From Tamarix chinensis (Eukaryota > Streptophyta > Magnoliopsida > Caryophyllales > Tamaricaceae), in assembly GCA_030549775.1 (NCBI GenBank), contig CM060173.1, positions 67,212,367 through 67,276,366 on the forward strand: a DNA stretch of 64,000 nt. Direction: 5' to 3'. How positions within the stretch are numbered: the stretch's first letter is position 1; every line of letters begins with the position of its first letter. Below the pieces are notes generated by a model. It was not told the DNA's origin. It saw only the letters and a program-made list of their open reading frames with translations, and ran no database searches. A program made the position numbers and the translations under genes. Shown here piece by piece: positions 39,187 through 51,233 of the stretch.

Positions 39187-41207
39187 AAGCTTCAATGACC
39201 TAGGGCTCTTCAACAAACTGTGTTGGTTGGGTGATGGAGTCGAGCTAACAACTTTAAATAAGTGCTTCTTGGAAAACAACCTAAGTTTTATTTTTTATTT
39301 TTTATTAAAGTTTTATTTATAATAGCTCATATACTTGTTTGCGTTTTTATGGATGTAGATGGTGTAGATAAATCAAGAATGATATGAGTTTATACCATGA
39401 AAAAATAGTGTCGATAATTTTTGTCAGCATTAATATGCAGTATGGACAAATCTTCTTAGTTTTATAATAGATGGACTCTTCGTAGCTTGTCCCTCCTTAA
39501 CCTCCATCACCACCGACCTAGTAAACATGGTTTGTGAGTTCCTCTCTTTCGTTTTACCTTACTAGCACGTTAGGGACAATGTGTAAGTTAAACATGGAAG
39601 AGTAGTTTCAGAGTTATGGTGTATATATGAGTCATTTATGCTTTATTCATATCGACTAGTTTTTTAGTTATCATCTTTAGTGTTTGTTTGAGTCAGTATT
39701 TTTATGGGTCATGATTTATTTTATTTTCAGCATTTTTTGATTAATATGTTTTAGTGTGTTGCTTTATTATATTTAAAATAAAGTGAAAATGTTGAAAATT
39801 AAAAAAATAGTAGGGAATAAAAGTGGGAAATGATCTTTCATTGATGACAATAAAAGATTATTTAGCATAAAGTTACATTAAGTTCATTTGATTTGTTGAG
39901 ATCCCTTAATGATTTCTCAAAAAAGATTTTAGTTTTGAACTTAAAATGTTATGGTTGCACTCTTGTGAAGGAAGTGTAACTAAATTGGTGAAACTAAGGG
40001 TTATTATGCATTGAGACTTTTTTGTAGCTCATTATAGTGTATTTAATGTGTTACCTTACCCTAGGATTCAAAGCATTGGAACTTGCATATTTTTGTTAGG
40101 ACCTTGTGAGATTTTAAGCCTAAAAGACTTATTAACCTCATTATCTTTATTTTGTGTGATGTCCTCCTATGGCTTGTGAAACTAGAACTTGCAATGATTT
40201 CTTCAAAATTACATATAACTTATGATGTGCATTAATATTATAGAGGTAATCATTTTTTTACCTATATTATCCAAATAGCCTAACCTTAATGTTATATATT
40301 TTGTTAGCTCCTTTGAGCTCATGGTCTATTTTTTTTATCTAACCACATTTGTCACCTTTATCCATACACACTACTTTATTCTAAAGCTAATGAGTAAAAT
40401 GAAAATAAAGGTATGATTATGGTGTGTATTATGCATAAGGGAGGTTTGAAAAGGTGAATAATTATGTGGGATGAAAAAATAATTAAAAAAAGAGAAAAAC
40501 AATGAAAAAGAATTTTGGGGTTGTTTCTCATGATTAAAGACATTTAGATTATTGAAAAAAAATAGATTAAATAAGGTGCAAGAGTCTTATATAATTATTA
40601 TTAACCACGCTCCATTGGCGCTAGACTTTTAGATTTGCATACCAAAAATTTCCATCCTAACCTTCTACCCTTTAACCCCATTACAACATTAATAATACCT
40701 CTTGATTATTATGTGTTATAAGCCTTTATAGCAGTGAAGGATCAAGAAGAATTGCAAAAATATGGGTGATTATGCCCATGAATGCATGGACTTGAGTGAA
40801 ACTTTGAAAGTGATTCATATAAATAAACACGAGATAGGTTTGTCCCAATACCAAAAGTGGCGTTGCTAGTTTGAATCTTAAATCTTAAATGATTTTAGCT
40901 CATGGTTTCCTGCAACCAATATAATATGTTATCCTTACATGTTTCTCTTTGCATGAATTTGACTTGACAATTTAACAATACATTTCTACTTTATTCCTAA
41001 GTATGCAACATGAAAATATTTTTGAGAATTGCATTTTATAGTTTGATGAGTTTTGAAGTCTTGCTGAGTTGAATTGATTTTGTGTGATGTGACTGTTTGA
41101 ATAATATTTACTGAGAAAGGAATCCCATTATTAACTATCATTTCTTCTATGCGCTTTTATATGTGTTGGTTGCTTGAGGACAAGCAACAAGTCAAGCACA
41201 GCGGAGT
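39187..41207 (+). other. 3' non-coding region and polypurine tract of element C
   Basis: It contains AAGTGCTTCTTGGAAAACAACCTAAG (39262), the post-pol landmark of Athila-like elements. GACAATGTGTAAGTTAAACATGGAAGAG follows (39573), and finally TTGCTTGAGGACAAGCAAC...AAGCACAGCGGAGT directly before the 3' LTR. No reading frame of note. Confidence 0.65.
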
Positions 41208-42698
41208 TGAGAGGTATAGATTATATCAATAATGTGCAAGTTCAAAATAAATATTTAGTGTGATTAAGTGATTATTTTTTTCCGTACCTTAGTCTAATTA
41301 ATATTTGTTATAGTTCTTAATCATATTTTATAGGTATTTGGAGAGAATAGGATCAAAAGGGATAAAACACAATATTTGGTGTAAAATAGAAGCAAATATG
41401 AATGCTTAAAGTATGAAAAGGTGGAAAGACATACAAATCCAACCATGATGTAATTTGAGTTTGGGAAAGTGCTAAGCATAAAAGTTGTAGATATTTTTGT
41501 TATCTTTCCAATGCATCAAAATCGGCTCACTTTGAAGTCAAACAAAAGTGTTATAACCGAAATATATAACATGGTTGAATCTAATACTGCTGACATGGAC
41601 TAGGTCATCTGACGTAGGGGGTTGTGTTGATACATGGTGAAAATTCCTTCAGTGCCCATTGACATGAGGTGCCCATGTTGATTAACATGCCCCATTTCAA
41701 TGAGTGATTATGCATTTATTGAGTTATTTTTTCTAGGTTTCAGGGGAGAATGGATGAGATGAAAAAGATGAAAATTTGGGAGCATGAAAGAGAGATCTAG
41801 GGTTCTTTGCTTAGCATCACCCAATCCAATCCTACCTCCAATTCATCCATAATTTTCCATCTCTTGATATCAATTTCTTATTTCTAATCAGATATATTAA
41901 ACAATGATTTTCTCATCTTGAATAAAAAGGATATTATATTTTGTCTTTGAATTTTATTTTCTTTCTAATTGATGTAATTATCTATGTTTAATATGTTGAG
42001 CCTAATGAAAGCTATGATTGGCTAATTAATTTGTGAAGAGGTGAAGGAAAATCTCCTTATCTAGATTTGCTAAGAATCTAAATCATACCCAATATAATTC
42101 ATTTTCATATGTGTTGTGTCAATGTTTTAATTGGTATAATAGAGAAATTGATTAATTTTCTATTATTATTTAGAGAAACCTAGCAAGATTGGAGAGCTGA
42201 GTTGGAGTGGACTTCATTAGCATGACTAGATATCAAAAAACAAGGTTGAGAGACATTGGTTTGGCCTCTAAAAGATTAAAAAAGGAATAGTGATACTTAA
42301 TATATTGTTGTATATTGTTATATTCATACTAGAGATAGACGAGTCTCAAATAGACAATAAGGTGCAGTGGCTTGAGAGAGCATTACACTACATACTTTGA
42401 TTGGCATTAATGACTATGTAATTTGGTTTGGAATTTAGTGTTAATATTTGATCTCATTGAGGTTGATGTGATTGTCTAAAAGCTTAGCCTTATCTCTAAT
42501 TTAATTTCACTTGATCTTGCATTATCATTAAATTTTGTTTGCATATTTTCTTTTTATTTAAAGTTAGACATTATATAGCCCTATCTTTAGTCTAGAAAAA
42601 TGAGATATTTTCACCATCCTTTTTCTCACTCCCTATTCCCTGTGGGATCAACCTTATAAGCTACTTTGACACAATGCACTTACTGTTAGAGTTCATCA
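41208..42698 (+). mobile_element. 3' LTR of element C
   Basis: It starts TGAGAGGTATAG right after the polypurine region and ends TTAGAGTTCATCA. Length is 1491 bp, against 1489 bp for the 5' LTR. It is followed by AAAGT, the right target duplication. Confidence 0.9.
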
Positions 42699-42703
42699 AA
42701 AGT

Positions 42704-44041
42704 AAAAGACTTTGTGTTAGGGCTAGAATCTAAATGAGGTCATATTGTATGTCTTCCCAATGTTACATTTTGTGCCCTGTGTCTACCCTATAAGTTTTTA
42801 TGGGCCCTATAAAGGGTACCCATACTTAATGATTAGGAAATTAAACTTTTATCAATGTTCTTGTTGGATCCCTTCAACAGGCTATAATGGTGGTTATTAA
42901 TTTGGATAGTCCTTGTGATGTTATGTCATGGACATGCTATTTTTGCATAATCCATTCTAAAGATGATAATAGTGGTATAATATTAAGTGGGTCCTTGTGC
43001 TTGATTAGTCTTAAACATATTATGTGTTTATTTACCATTGTGTGTAATAGGATTAGTTACCATTCAGCTAGGATTAGTAAAGTACCTTGTTGGTTGAGTT
43101 GTATGTCCCTGTCTCTAAGTGATAAAACATAACTAAAACATGCACTTGATATGGATTCTTTATATGGCTTGAATTTTTCATTATATTATGTTATAACTCA
43201 TATATACCAATATTTTATATCATGCTACCTTATCTTATCGTCATGATTCATAGGATTTATGTTTGAGTATTGTATGTTTGTTACATGCCTTATGTGTTGC
43301 ATATTACCTCTTTAGGAGATTTTATATTAATTCAATATGGAATGTATTGATATTACACTTCTTTATATAACTAAACACTAGAGTTCGGTAACTTCAAGGC
43401 CGAGGAGGATCTCTCACAGTGAATTACTAGGGTTGGGCTTAGAGTCATAGTTATCATATGGTCACCTTGGTTCCCTTTTTATGTTATTCAGATATTTTTG
43501 GACTCTTGTGCTCTCATCCCTCTTATGTATTTAAATTGTTCACCTTTTTATAGTCACAAGAGTTCATCTCTCTTTTAAATAATATCTTATTATATAATTC
43601 CTCCTTATATATAAAAAAGAAGAAGTTATTTTAAAAATGTATACATTTTTTAGGAACTAATAAATGTGGTCTTAAAATTCTACTTCACCCTCCATTGAAA
43701 TATAGAAAAATATTAATCCATAAATAATGAAAGAAAAAAATGTAAAAGTAAAAGTGGAAAGTATATTTTGACTTTTTTAAAGTAACTTTCTTTTTTATAA
43801 AAAATGGTGATAAAATATATATTTTTTTCATAAAGATGGAGAATTATTATATTTCTATTTCTCTATTTCTTTTGTTATTATGTTTCAATTAAATTATTTT
43901 ATCCTTGTACTTGGTATAAGAATAGTATGATAATTAGACTTGTGGTAAATATAGTAGTAAATCTTTTGATTTATGTTTAGTTTCCACAAAACCTTAGTTA
44001 AAAGTATTTTTTTTTTCAATTGTAAATTTTAAGATGTTACA
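42704..44041 (+). mobile_element. Family T LTR K, 3' part
   Basis: TCTACCCTATAAG...GGGCCCTATAAAGGGTACCCATACTTAATGATTAGG aligns with the conserved block at 56212-56270 of the LTR at 53816. TTGGTATAAGAATAGTATGATAATTAGACTTGTGG and the end TTTTAAGATGTTACA align with 57445-57564. This is the 3' third of LTR K, displaced by the insertions of LTR M and element C. The open frame at 42887-43132 has no recognisable content. Confidence 0.7.
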
Positions 44042-44094
44042 TAAATACAAATGGTAAGGTATAGAAATTATTATGACAAGAAGAAATTAATCAA

Positions 44095-44720
44095 TCAATA
44101 ATTAACAAGATATTAAGAAAAAATTCAAGCTTATGTCCATACTACAATATGCAGTAGGGAATGATAAGTTCTGAAGTGAATCTACAAGTAAAGATGTAAA
44201 GGACTTATAGGAGGTACTTGAGCTAATACATGACAAAACATGTGAGATAAGGAGTGCTAGAATTATTTACTAATGGATTATTAGGAATTACTTTGTATGC
44301 AAAAAAATCAAATAATGAAGGATATGCTCACAAAGTTTATAAATATAACCAACGAGCTGTGTAAAACATTTATATTGGATAATATTATGAAAAAACTCTT
44401 GATAAGCCTCCATAACAAGTGGATATTCATGATCATGACAATTGAAGAGGCAAAATAAATTACCAAATCAACTAACTGGATTACTTGTGACCCATTATAT
44501 GGTTCTTGAATTCAAATCACTTGACCACTAAAACTAGTGATGAAAAGGAGGAATTTGAGGATGAACTTTTCATGTTAGCAAGCAGGCTAAACAAATTATT
44601 CAAGAAGAACAATGTAAATTATTTTAAATTTGGTGAACTAGAAATATGAAAAAAGAGTGTCCTCTTTGGGAAGAATAAAAATCTAAGATAGAGAAATTCA
44701 CATAGGTGATACACAATGGT
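44095..44720 (+). pseudogene. Ty1/Copia Gag relic (UBN2 type)
   Basis: The frame at 44333-44457 reads KFINITNELCKTF...LDNIMKKLL..LHNKWIFMIMTIEEAK. This is the 'F..I.N.L...G....N.....KIL..LP..W......I.EAK' pattern of plant Copia Gag. A later block (about 44530-44640) gives TSDEKEEFEDELFMLASRLNKLFKK, the acidic/basic linker, then NMKKECPLW, the second half of a CCHC knuckle. Stops and frameshifts occur throughout, and nothing of protease, integrase or RT follows. In a live element this would be the capsid protein. Confidence 0.7.
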
Positions 44721-45738
44721 TTGTATGCACTTTGTTTTCGATGCACTAAACACATGTATATTTTCTAACTACCAGCTTTGCTCTACATGTTCAAGTATTC
44801 AAACATTGCAATAATAGCATATAAATGTGTCCCTAAGGGCACTTATTAGATTAGCTGATAAAGTCTACTTCTTCTTTTTTTATACAAAGTAAAAATATTA
44901 TTTAGTTAACCGTAATAACTAAGTTCATCGAATGTAATCAAAAGGTAATTTTTAAGAATTACGTATGCATAACATGCAAATAAAATGATATTTTTATCAA
45001 CCACATTTCTTTAAATAATTTTTTTTTTAAATTTGTAAGAATTGAGCATGCATCATGATCTATTGATATCTAGGTCTCATAATAATTATATTTATTTTTC
45101 ATTTAAATTCACATCATTACAATAATAATTCATTGATTTTTGAAAATACTAAATTCCTTATATGAATCAAGATAAATTTTCATTAAATTCAACACAAAAT
45201 TCAATGGAAGAAAAATAATTAATTTATGAGAAAATGTAAGTTACCATTAAATTCTATTTTGTTTCATTATATATATTTATTATTAGATTTTTGTGCAAAG
45301 TTTTGTTCGATAAGCAGATTTCTAAAAGGAAAATTTAAGATTAGGGTATTTTTTGTACATTTTAGGTCATTTTTCTTATATAATAATAAATATTAAAATG
45401 CATTACATTTACACCATTGTCATCAACTAATTAATTGAGGCCATTATATACTATACATCAAATAAGGTGATAATTAGTAAGGGAAACTATTCACTATATA
45501 TGTATACTATATCCATAAATGGATGAAATAAAGTTTGTTTGAGTAAGGAATGTATAAAATACATATAATATCTTCAAAACTTAGGTAATATGATTGATTC
45601 ACTAGCTATTTATTGAGGAAATAAAACAAAAAATATTCCTTATACAATTGTAGTAAGATTAAAAATGCTAAAATACTATGTGCAAATAAAGATACTATTA
45701 AATGTTAGTATACTACCATCAAAATCTAGAATACTAAT
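44721..45738. other. No recognisable feature
   Basis: AT-rich DNA between the Copia Gag relic and a family T terminus. A block near 45160-45250 (AATAATTAATTTATGAGAAAATG) resembles the degenerate repeats at 47340-47820. Confidence 0.35.
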
Positions 45739-46900
45739 TACAATACCCTAAATTTTATCTAATGTTAATTCCAAGTAATTAATAACTTAACCAAATCATA
45801 ATATTTATTTTGTGTAAATTTATATTTAACATAACCCTAATCCTGGATGACTAATATTTTAATCTTACCTTAAGTCTTTAATCACAATTTTCAAACTTAA
45901 AACTAACCATAAAATCCCACACTCATTTTTCCTTGTCCCTTTTTCTTTCTCCTTTTCTTCTTCTCCTACCCAATTTGCTTCTTTTTCTTTTCCTTGTGTG
46001 TGTCTTCTTCTCTAACCCGATAAAACTCCCCATGTCAAGGTTCCCAAACCTAATCATCTTAGCCATCATCTCCTAAAAATCTTGGGATATTTCTCATTAA
46101 AAATTTTCCCCAACATTTCCTCCTAATCATACCTCCCCTCAGCCGCTATGTGTGCCTCCTCTTCTCTATCGTTCACCATGTGCCCCATGTGTGTGTGTAT
46201 CCCCCCCAAAAATTTCCATGCCTCATTTAAGGCTCACTTAACTTACTCCTTCCCTCTAACACTATTGAGAACCACAATCCCAAGCATCACATTCTTCTCA
46301 TTCCTCCCTATCCTCTGTGTTTTCACCATTCATCACCAACACCATTCACTAGCACCGACCATCAAGCACCATCGTTTCTCCTCAACAATCAACCACCACT
46401 ATCTCCCCCTCAACCTCTCATAATTGCCCAACCATCACCACTCTAAGAGACACTTTTTTCCTCCTCCCATCATGATCTATTTCATTGTTATTGGGGCACA
46501 CGGTCATACACACCTCACGCTCCCTCCATGTCTCTTGTACGATGCACACATGGATTCTTACACAGCCTATACACACCTTTTTTCTCATCTAAGCATTTTG
46601 TGTATATATTTTCATGCTCTTCTCCCCTTTCTTGTGCACATATTACCCTCTCAACCCATGCATGAGCTACATGATTGTCTATGCACCTTCACAATTCCCC
46701 TTGGCATAGTCATGCCTCCTCTCTAGCACCACCATGCAATCCGCCATACTTCTTTACAACCGAATTTCTCCACTTATTTTTGTTATCCATGTTTCCATCC
46801 TCCTTTACCTTAACTTTTCCCTTAGTTATATTCTTAAGTTCTAATTATATATTACTCTTTTTTCATAGGTGATTTTCTTGTGACCCTAGAGGAGGTGGGT
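45739..46900 (+). mobile_element. Family T LTR fragment, 5' part (LTR L)
   Basis: It starts TACAATACCCTAAATTTTATC, a family T 5' terminus with one base changed. About 200 bases later comes a pyrimidine-rich zone (45930-46830) placed as in the LTRs at 53816 and 62030. The open frames at 46148-46872 (rich in Ser, His, Pro, Leu) come from this tract and are not genes. The 3' part was not found, so the right limit is approximate. Confidence 0.5.
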
Positions 46901-47339
46901 TAGGCCTATATGTGCTTAGAGACAAGTGCCTTTTTTGTCAAGATACACACCATAGCTAGGGCTTTTATGTGCTATGTATATATTTATATGTGACATCATG
47001 CTTGGTAATTTTATATGGATGATTTTATTATGATATGACATCTTATATCGTTAGATGAAAAAGTGAGTTGTGAAAGTATGCATTTGCACATAGTATTAGT
47101 CTGCATAAATTGAGATATATGATATGGAATCTTAATGTTAGAGAGTTTTAAATAAGATATGTGATATGTGATATCTTATTCATTTGCCAATAATATATGT
47201 AATGCATTATACTTGTTGATATAATATTACACTTTAATATTGGTTATCTAATATGCTCATAAACTATAATTTAGCTCATATACCAATATTTTATATTTTA
47301 CTATATAGTTAACATTTGTAAAAATGATTTTTTTATTTT
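46901..47339. other. Probable continuation of LTR L, unclear
   Basis: AT-rich sequence following the pyrimidine zone. It may be further LTR sequence, but I could not align it with the other copies. Confidence 0.3.
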
Positions 47340-47820
47340 CTTTTTAATTCATTTTACTCATTCTTCATAACATTCATTGGATTTATTAATCATAGAGTCA
47401 TTATTATTATATTTATGTATCATCAAATTCACCAATACCATGACAAATATATTATTAAAAAAATTACAAATATAAGATAAATAATTTATAAGGAATTTTA
47501 AATAAAAAAGGTATTTTTTATTTGTTTTTATATAAGATAATGACTAACATTTATTGCATTAATTTCTCATATCTACTATATTATTTGCGATTAAATTCAT
47601 AATTACCATGATAAATATTTTTTTTTTGAAAAGCTAGTGTATTCTAAGGATTAAGATTAATGATTTATAAGAAAAGATAAAATATTAGAAAATTATATTT
47701 TGGTCAATATTATTAAGCCAATAAATTCATGATTGCTATAACAATTACATATTAAAAGGTAAAATTCAAAGACATAATATAAATAATTTACAAGAAAATG
47801 TATATTGCTAAGAAAAATTA
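47340..47820. repeat. Degenerate AT-rich repeats
   Basis: A motif of the form AATTCATAATTACCATGATAAAT ... ATAATTTATAAGAAAA recurs at about 47428, 47599 and 47731 with large divergence. A related copy may sit near 45170. The spacing is irregular (171 and 132 bases). Confidence 0.4.
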
Positions 47821-47829
47821 TTTTAGATG

Positions 47830-48331
47830 GGCATGAGAGAGGATGGCAAGGCTCACATTCTTCAATACTTTCAATTTAATGCAAGGGAATTCCTATTTTA
47901 TTATTTAGAGGTTCCTTTGAGTAGTTCTTTGCTCTCAGTTAGGCAATATTCACCTCTTATTGAGATGATGACAATTAAACTCAAATCTTAGACCCTAAAA
48001 TACTTGAGTTGTGCTTTTAAATTACAAGTCCTACAATTAGTTATTTTTTGCATTACGAATATTTAGATGTGAGTTTTATGTTACCTAAAGAAATTATCAA
48101 TATCTAAACTCTGTATGTAGACAATTATTTTAGTCCAATTTAGAGAAAGATAAAAGGAAGCCTCTAGTTTCTTAGAAAGAGATTTTCCATCCTAAAATGA
48201 AGGGGATCTAGGTGTGTATTAACTTGAAGCTTGGATCACAACACACTTATGTAAATATTTCAAGAGAACCTAAGCTCACAAAGAAATAGTATGGTTAAAA
48301 TGGATGCACAGTAAGTAATTGAAATTTGATG
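47830..48331 (+). pseudogene. LINE reverse transcriptase C-terminal relic (first part)
   Basis: Frames give NAREF(L)FYYL.VPLSSS.LSVRQYSPLIE, the 'G.LPFYYLGVPL......' stretch at the end of plant LINE RT. Next comes SW.LKYLS(Y)A..LQV.Q.VIF, then EGGL.V..L..W-like sequence, and finally a remnant of 'I.......V..KWMHS' (IVWLKWMHSK at about 48285-48310). Frameshifts and stops occur throughout. The relic is 5' truncated, as LINEs often are, and is interrupted at about 48337 by a Copia-type LTR. It continues at 50221. Confidence 0.7.
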
Positions 48332-48336
48332 GAATT

Positions 48337-50216
48337 TGTTAATGTTAACATCAAAGGTTAAGAAATATCATTATACTTGTTTTGATGATAAAAATAGATT
48401 TTGGTATCTAATGTGTTTGCTTAAGTGTGCATATTCAACAAATCAACACAAATAAAAGGAACTAAGACATGAAGCCAAACATTTGATATGTCTTAGGAAT
48501 AATGTAAAGAGTTAAGTTGAGCAAATGTCACATTTCAAACAAAAACTCTTTAAAACTCTTTGTTGAAAAAAATACTTAACCTGATCTCATATTATAAATC
48601 TTTTAAAAGTATTATCTAAACAAATTGATTGGTTTTGAGAAAAACCAGCCGATTAATCCTCAAGCCGATAAATTAATTTAATGTAAACATAGCCATTGGT
48701 CATGTTAAAACTCAGATGGATAGACTGGTGCATAAAACTGATCTACTAGTTAGAAAATTGATCAACTAGTTTGATAACTAGTCCATGGGGTTTCGATCTT
48801 ATAAAAACCCAGTTCTTCTCTGTTTAAATACATTAACCGGTTTAGGTAAACTGATCGACTGGTTTGACCAACTAGTCCTTGGGTTTCAATTTTGAAGAAA
48901 CCTAATTTATCTCTGTTTAAATACATCAACTTGTTTAGGAAAAGTGATCGACTAGTTTAGTTAAACCGATTAATTGGTTTGACCAACCAATCTATGGACT
49001 TTAATTTTGTAGAAACCCAGTTTATCTCTATTTACACACATCCATTGATTTAAGCAAACCAATCCACTGGTTTGACTAATCAGTCCATTGGTCTCAATCT
49101 TACGGAAACTCAGTTCCTCTCTATTTAAAAACATCAACTAGTTCTAGAAAACCTATCGACTGGTTTTACCAATCAATCCATGGGTTTTATTTATGCAGAA
49201 ACCAAATTGCCCTCTATTTAAACACATCAACTAGTTATTACCAAACCAATGTACTTGAAAAATCAATAGACTAGTTTCACAAGTTGATCGACTAGTGTAT
49301 AAAATGCATTAACTGATCTCACCTTACCAAGACGGTATTCATATGTGTTTTAAGACCCACTGTGTATAGTTCCAAATTGATTGGCTGGTTTGAATAAATC
49401 AATTGATTGGTTTACACAATGGTAACTTTCTATTTTGGTTGAAAGATGAATAGTCAAATGGTAGGAACAAAGCGATTGGATGGTTGTATAAACGATCAAC
49501 TAGTTTCTCTAGACCTATTGACCGGTCAGCATTAAATGATGATTTTTTGCCCATTAGGCAAAATAGCTTTTTAGCAAATTGTTTCTAATGGCCATACTTG
49601 AGGGTAACCTTTATAAATAATGTCCCTCTGTATTTATTACAAACAATTTTTCATATCATTGATTGTACAATTACTCTCTTACACTAAAAGCATTCAATTG
49701 ATCATTCAATATTCTAAACTTTCATATTTTTTAGTTATTATTGAAAAGTGTTATGTACTTACTTCTCTTAGCTATAATTGTTCTCAAATTGTAATATCAT
49801 ATATTAAATCTAGCTACATTACATCTCATTCAAATATTAACACTTTCATATCTTATATTTAGTGAGAAATACTTGTAATCACAACCTCCTCTCAAAAATC
49901 AATTAAAGGGGTTAGTGAGTGTTACCTATCATTCTTGAGAGATTCATTTAGTGAATCTACAGAATATAAATAGATGAAGTTTTTAATCATCTCTTGAGAG
50001 GATCATTGAGATTGTAGGGCTCATAAACTAAGAGAAGAGTGATCATCAATAAAAACACGACACTATTTTAAAAATCTAAAAGGGAAAATCTTTTGGTAGT
50101 GGACGTAAAGAATAATTCACTCTTGAACTAATTTACATCATGTGTAAATTTTTATTTAGTCATTCTCATTCGGAAAAAAACCCCTATTCGCCCTCCTCTA
50201 GGGTATTTTCGGTCAA
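48337..50216 (+). mobile_element. Ty1/Copia-type LTR inserted in the LINE relic
   Basis: It splits the LINE relic. Near its start it has TTGTTTTGATGATAAAAATAG, and near its end ACCCCTATTCGCCCTCCTCTAGGG. Both are signatures of long plant Copia (SIRE-type) LTRs. Candidate flanking pentamers GAATT (48332-48336) and GAATC (50217-50221) match at four of five, with the exact ends uncertain by a base or two. No internal region accompanies it, so it behaves as a solo LTR of about 1.9 kb. It contains a 93-bp tandem repeat rich in ACTAGT/ATCGACTGG words. Confidence 0.65.
48755..49270. repeat. About 93-bp tandem repeat, five copies
   Basis: The landmark TCTGTTTAAATACAT (or CTATTTAAACACAT) occurs at about 48821, 48914, 49029, 49122 and 49215, giving periods of 93, 115, 93 and 93 bp. 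Each copy includes a 'catcaactagtt....aaaac.gatcgactggtttgacca' stretch and an 'agaaaccca.tt' stretch. Confidence 0.85.
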
Positions 50217-50220
50217 GAAT

Positions 50221-50780
50221 CCCCTTAGATTACTAACCCATCCTAGATTTTCAAGCAACTTCTTAAGACTAGAGAGGTAGGCAGAAGGGCTTTACAAAGG
50301 ATTCATATTAATGATCACTTTAGTGGAAGTAGGATTACCAATAATTGAGAAGAAAACTACCCCAAGTATTATGGTACAAGCTTTTCTAGTCCTATAGAAT
50401 GTTACCTCAACATATGATTATTCATTTTCTTGCTTACCATCAAGTCTTGGCTATGAAATCTAAACTTAAAAGGAGGAAGGTTAGCCAATCTACATATTGT
50501 GAATCTTGTCAAGTAGGCATGGAAGATATTCATCATGTGTTCACACAATGTGTTATAGTTGTTTGAGTATAGAGGATGATATTGAATTTATTAATGTTGG
50601 CTCATAGCTTCAACAATTGGAATACTTGCTTGCATTAGATGATTTGAGTGATTATAGGCAATCGAGGGGAATAAATTTTGTCAAGATATTTTTAACTCAG
50701 TTTTAGGCTTTGGCTCAATAGGATTGCAATCATTTTTATAGAAAAAAAGGAGGTAGTGGGAGTAATGGTGAATCATATCA
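50221..50780 (+). pseudogene. LINE relic, second part (zf-RVT type tail)
   Basis: Continuing from 48331, about 50245-50275 reads PRFSSNFLRLER, resembling the 'SW.W..LL.LR' stretch. Then PQHMIIHFLAYHQVLAMKSK and LKRRKVSQSTYCESCQVGMEDIHHVFTQC (about 50410-50550) reproduce the zf-RVT pattern P.H....WL.......D.L......C..C....E...H.F..C, with Cys and His conserved. Stops follow. The domain sits at the C-terminus of plant LINE ORF2. Its order and strand match the first part, which shows the two are one element. Confidence 0.7.
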
Positions 50781-51233
50781 TATAAGAAAGTTTCCTAAGA
50801 TAGAGTAAATAAGTAGATATCTTGATATGGGTTTTTCCTCAACTAGGACTATTGCGCCCTTAAATATAGACCTTAAGGGCTTCTAAGCATGTCAATCATC
50901 CTTAATCATGGACTAGTCTTATATTATTGCTAGCCCATACAATTTCCTTGCTAGGCTGACTTTCTATATAAGATATAGTAATTTGTTATCCTCAACCGCA
51001 GAATATTTTTTCCTTCTCCTCCCCCTTATTTTACTCCTATATATAAAGGGTATTGTGATTGTTTTGGATATTAAAAATCATAACACAAATTTTTTACTTT
51101 TGGTCTCTCTTCTCTATTTCACCCTAAGTATTATCTTACTACAGACTACTACACTAATTTCCTAAACATCCTTCGATTCACAAAACATATACAACAATAG
51201 GTGTTGTCTACGGGGATTATTTAAAAAAGGCTA
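50781..51233 (+). other. Probable 3' tail of the LINE relic
   Basis: T- and C-rich sequence after the zf-RVT relic, such as plant LINE 3' ends often show. No poly(A) tail or target duplication is recognisable. The open frame at 50983-51165 has no recognisable content. Confidence 0.35.

Larger units (their letters stand above)
35310..42698 (+). mobile_element. Athila-like Ty3/Gypsy element C with two LTRs, pol deleted
   Basis: Complete by its ends: LTRs at 35310-36798 and 41208-42698, and a perfect 5-bp duplication AAAGT (35305-35309 and 42699-42703). The internal region has a decayed gag, a zinc-knuckle remnant, a protease remnant, the post-pol motif (39263), GCACGTTAGGGACAATGTGTAAG (39566), and a polypurine region GCTTGAGGACAAGCAAC...GCGGAG just before the 3' LTR. 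Reverse transcriptase, RNase H and integrase are absent. No standard primer-binding site follows the 5' LTR. The LTRs agree at roughly four bases in five by eye, so the insertion is old. Confidence 0.9.

Noticed and set aside
42887..43132. 81-codon plus-strand frame
   Set aside because: Lies inside the 3' part of LTR K, with no recognisable motif; other copies do not keep it.
46148..46872. Three consecutive plus-strand frames near 46.1-46.9 kb, possibly a secreted protein
   Set aside because: Low-complexity C/T-rich LTR sequence, with several overlapping frames and no signal peptide followed by a domain.
48755..49270. Regularly spaced repeats as a CRISPR array
   Set aside because: Units of 93 bp are direct tandem copies without unique spacers, in a plant Copia-type LTR.
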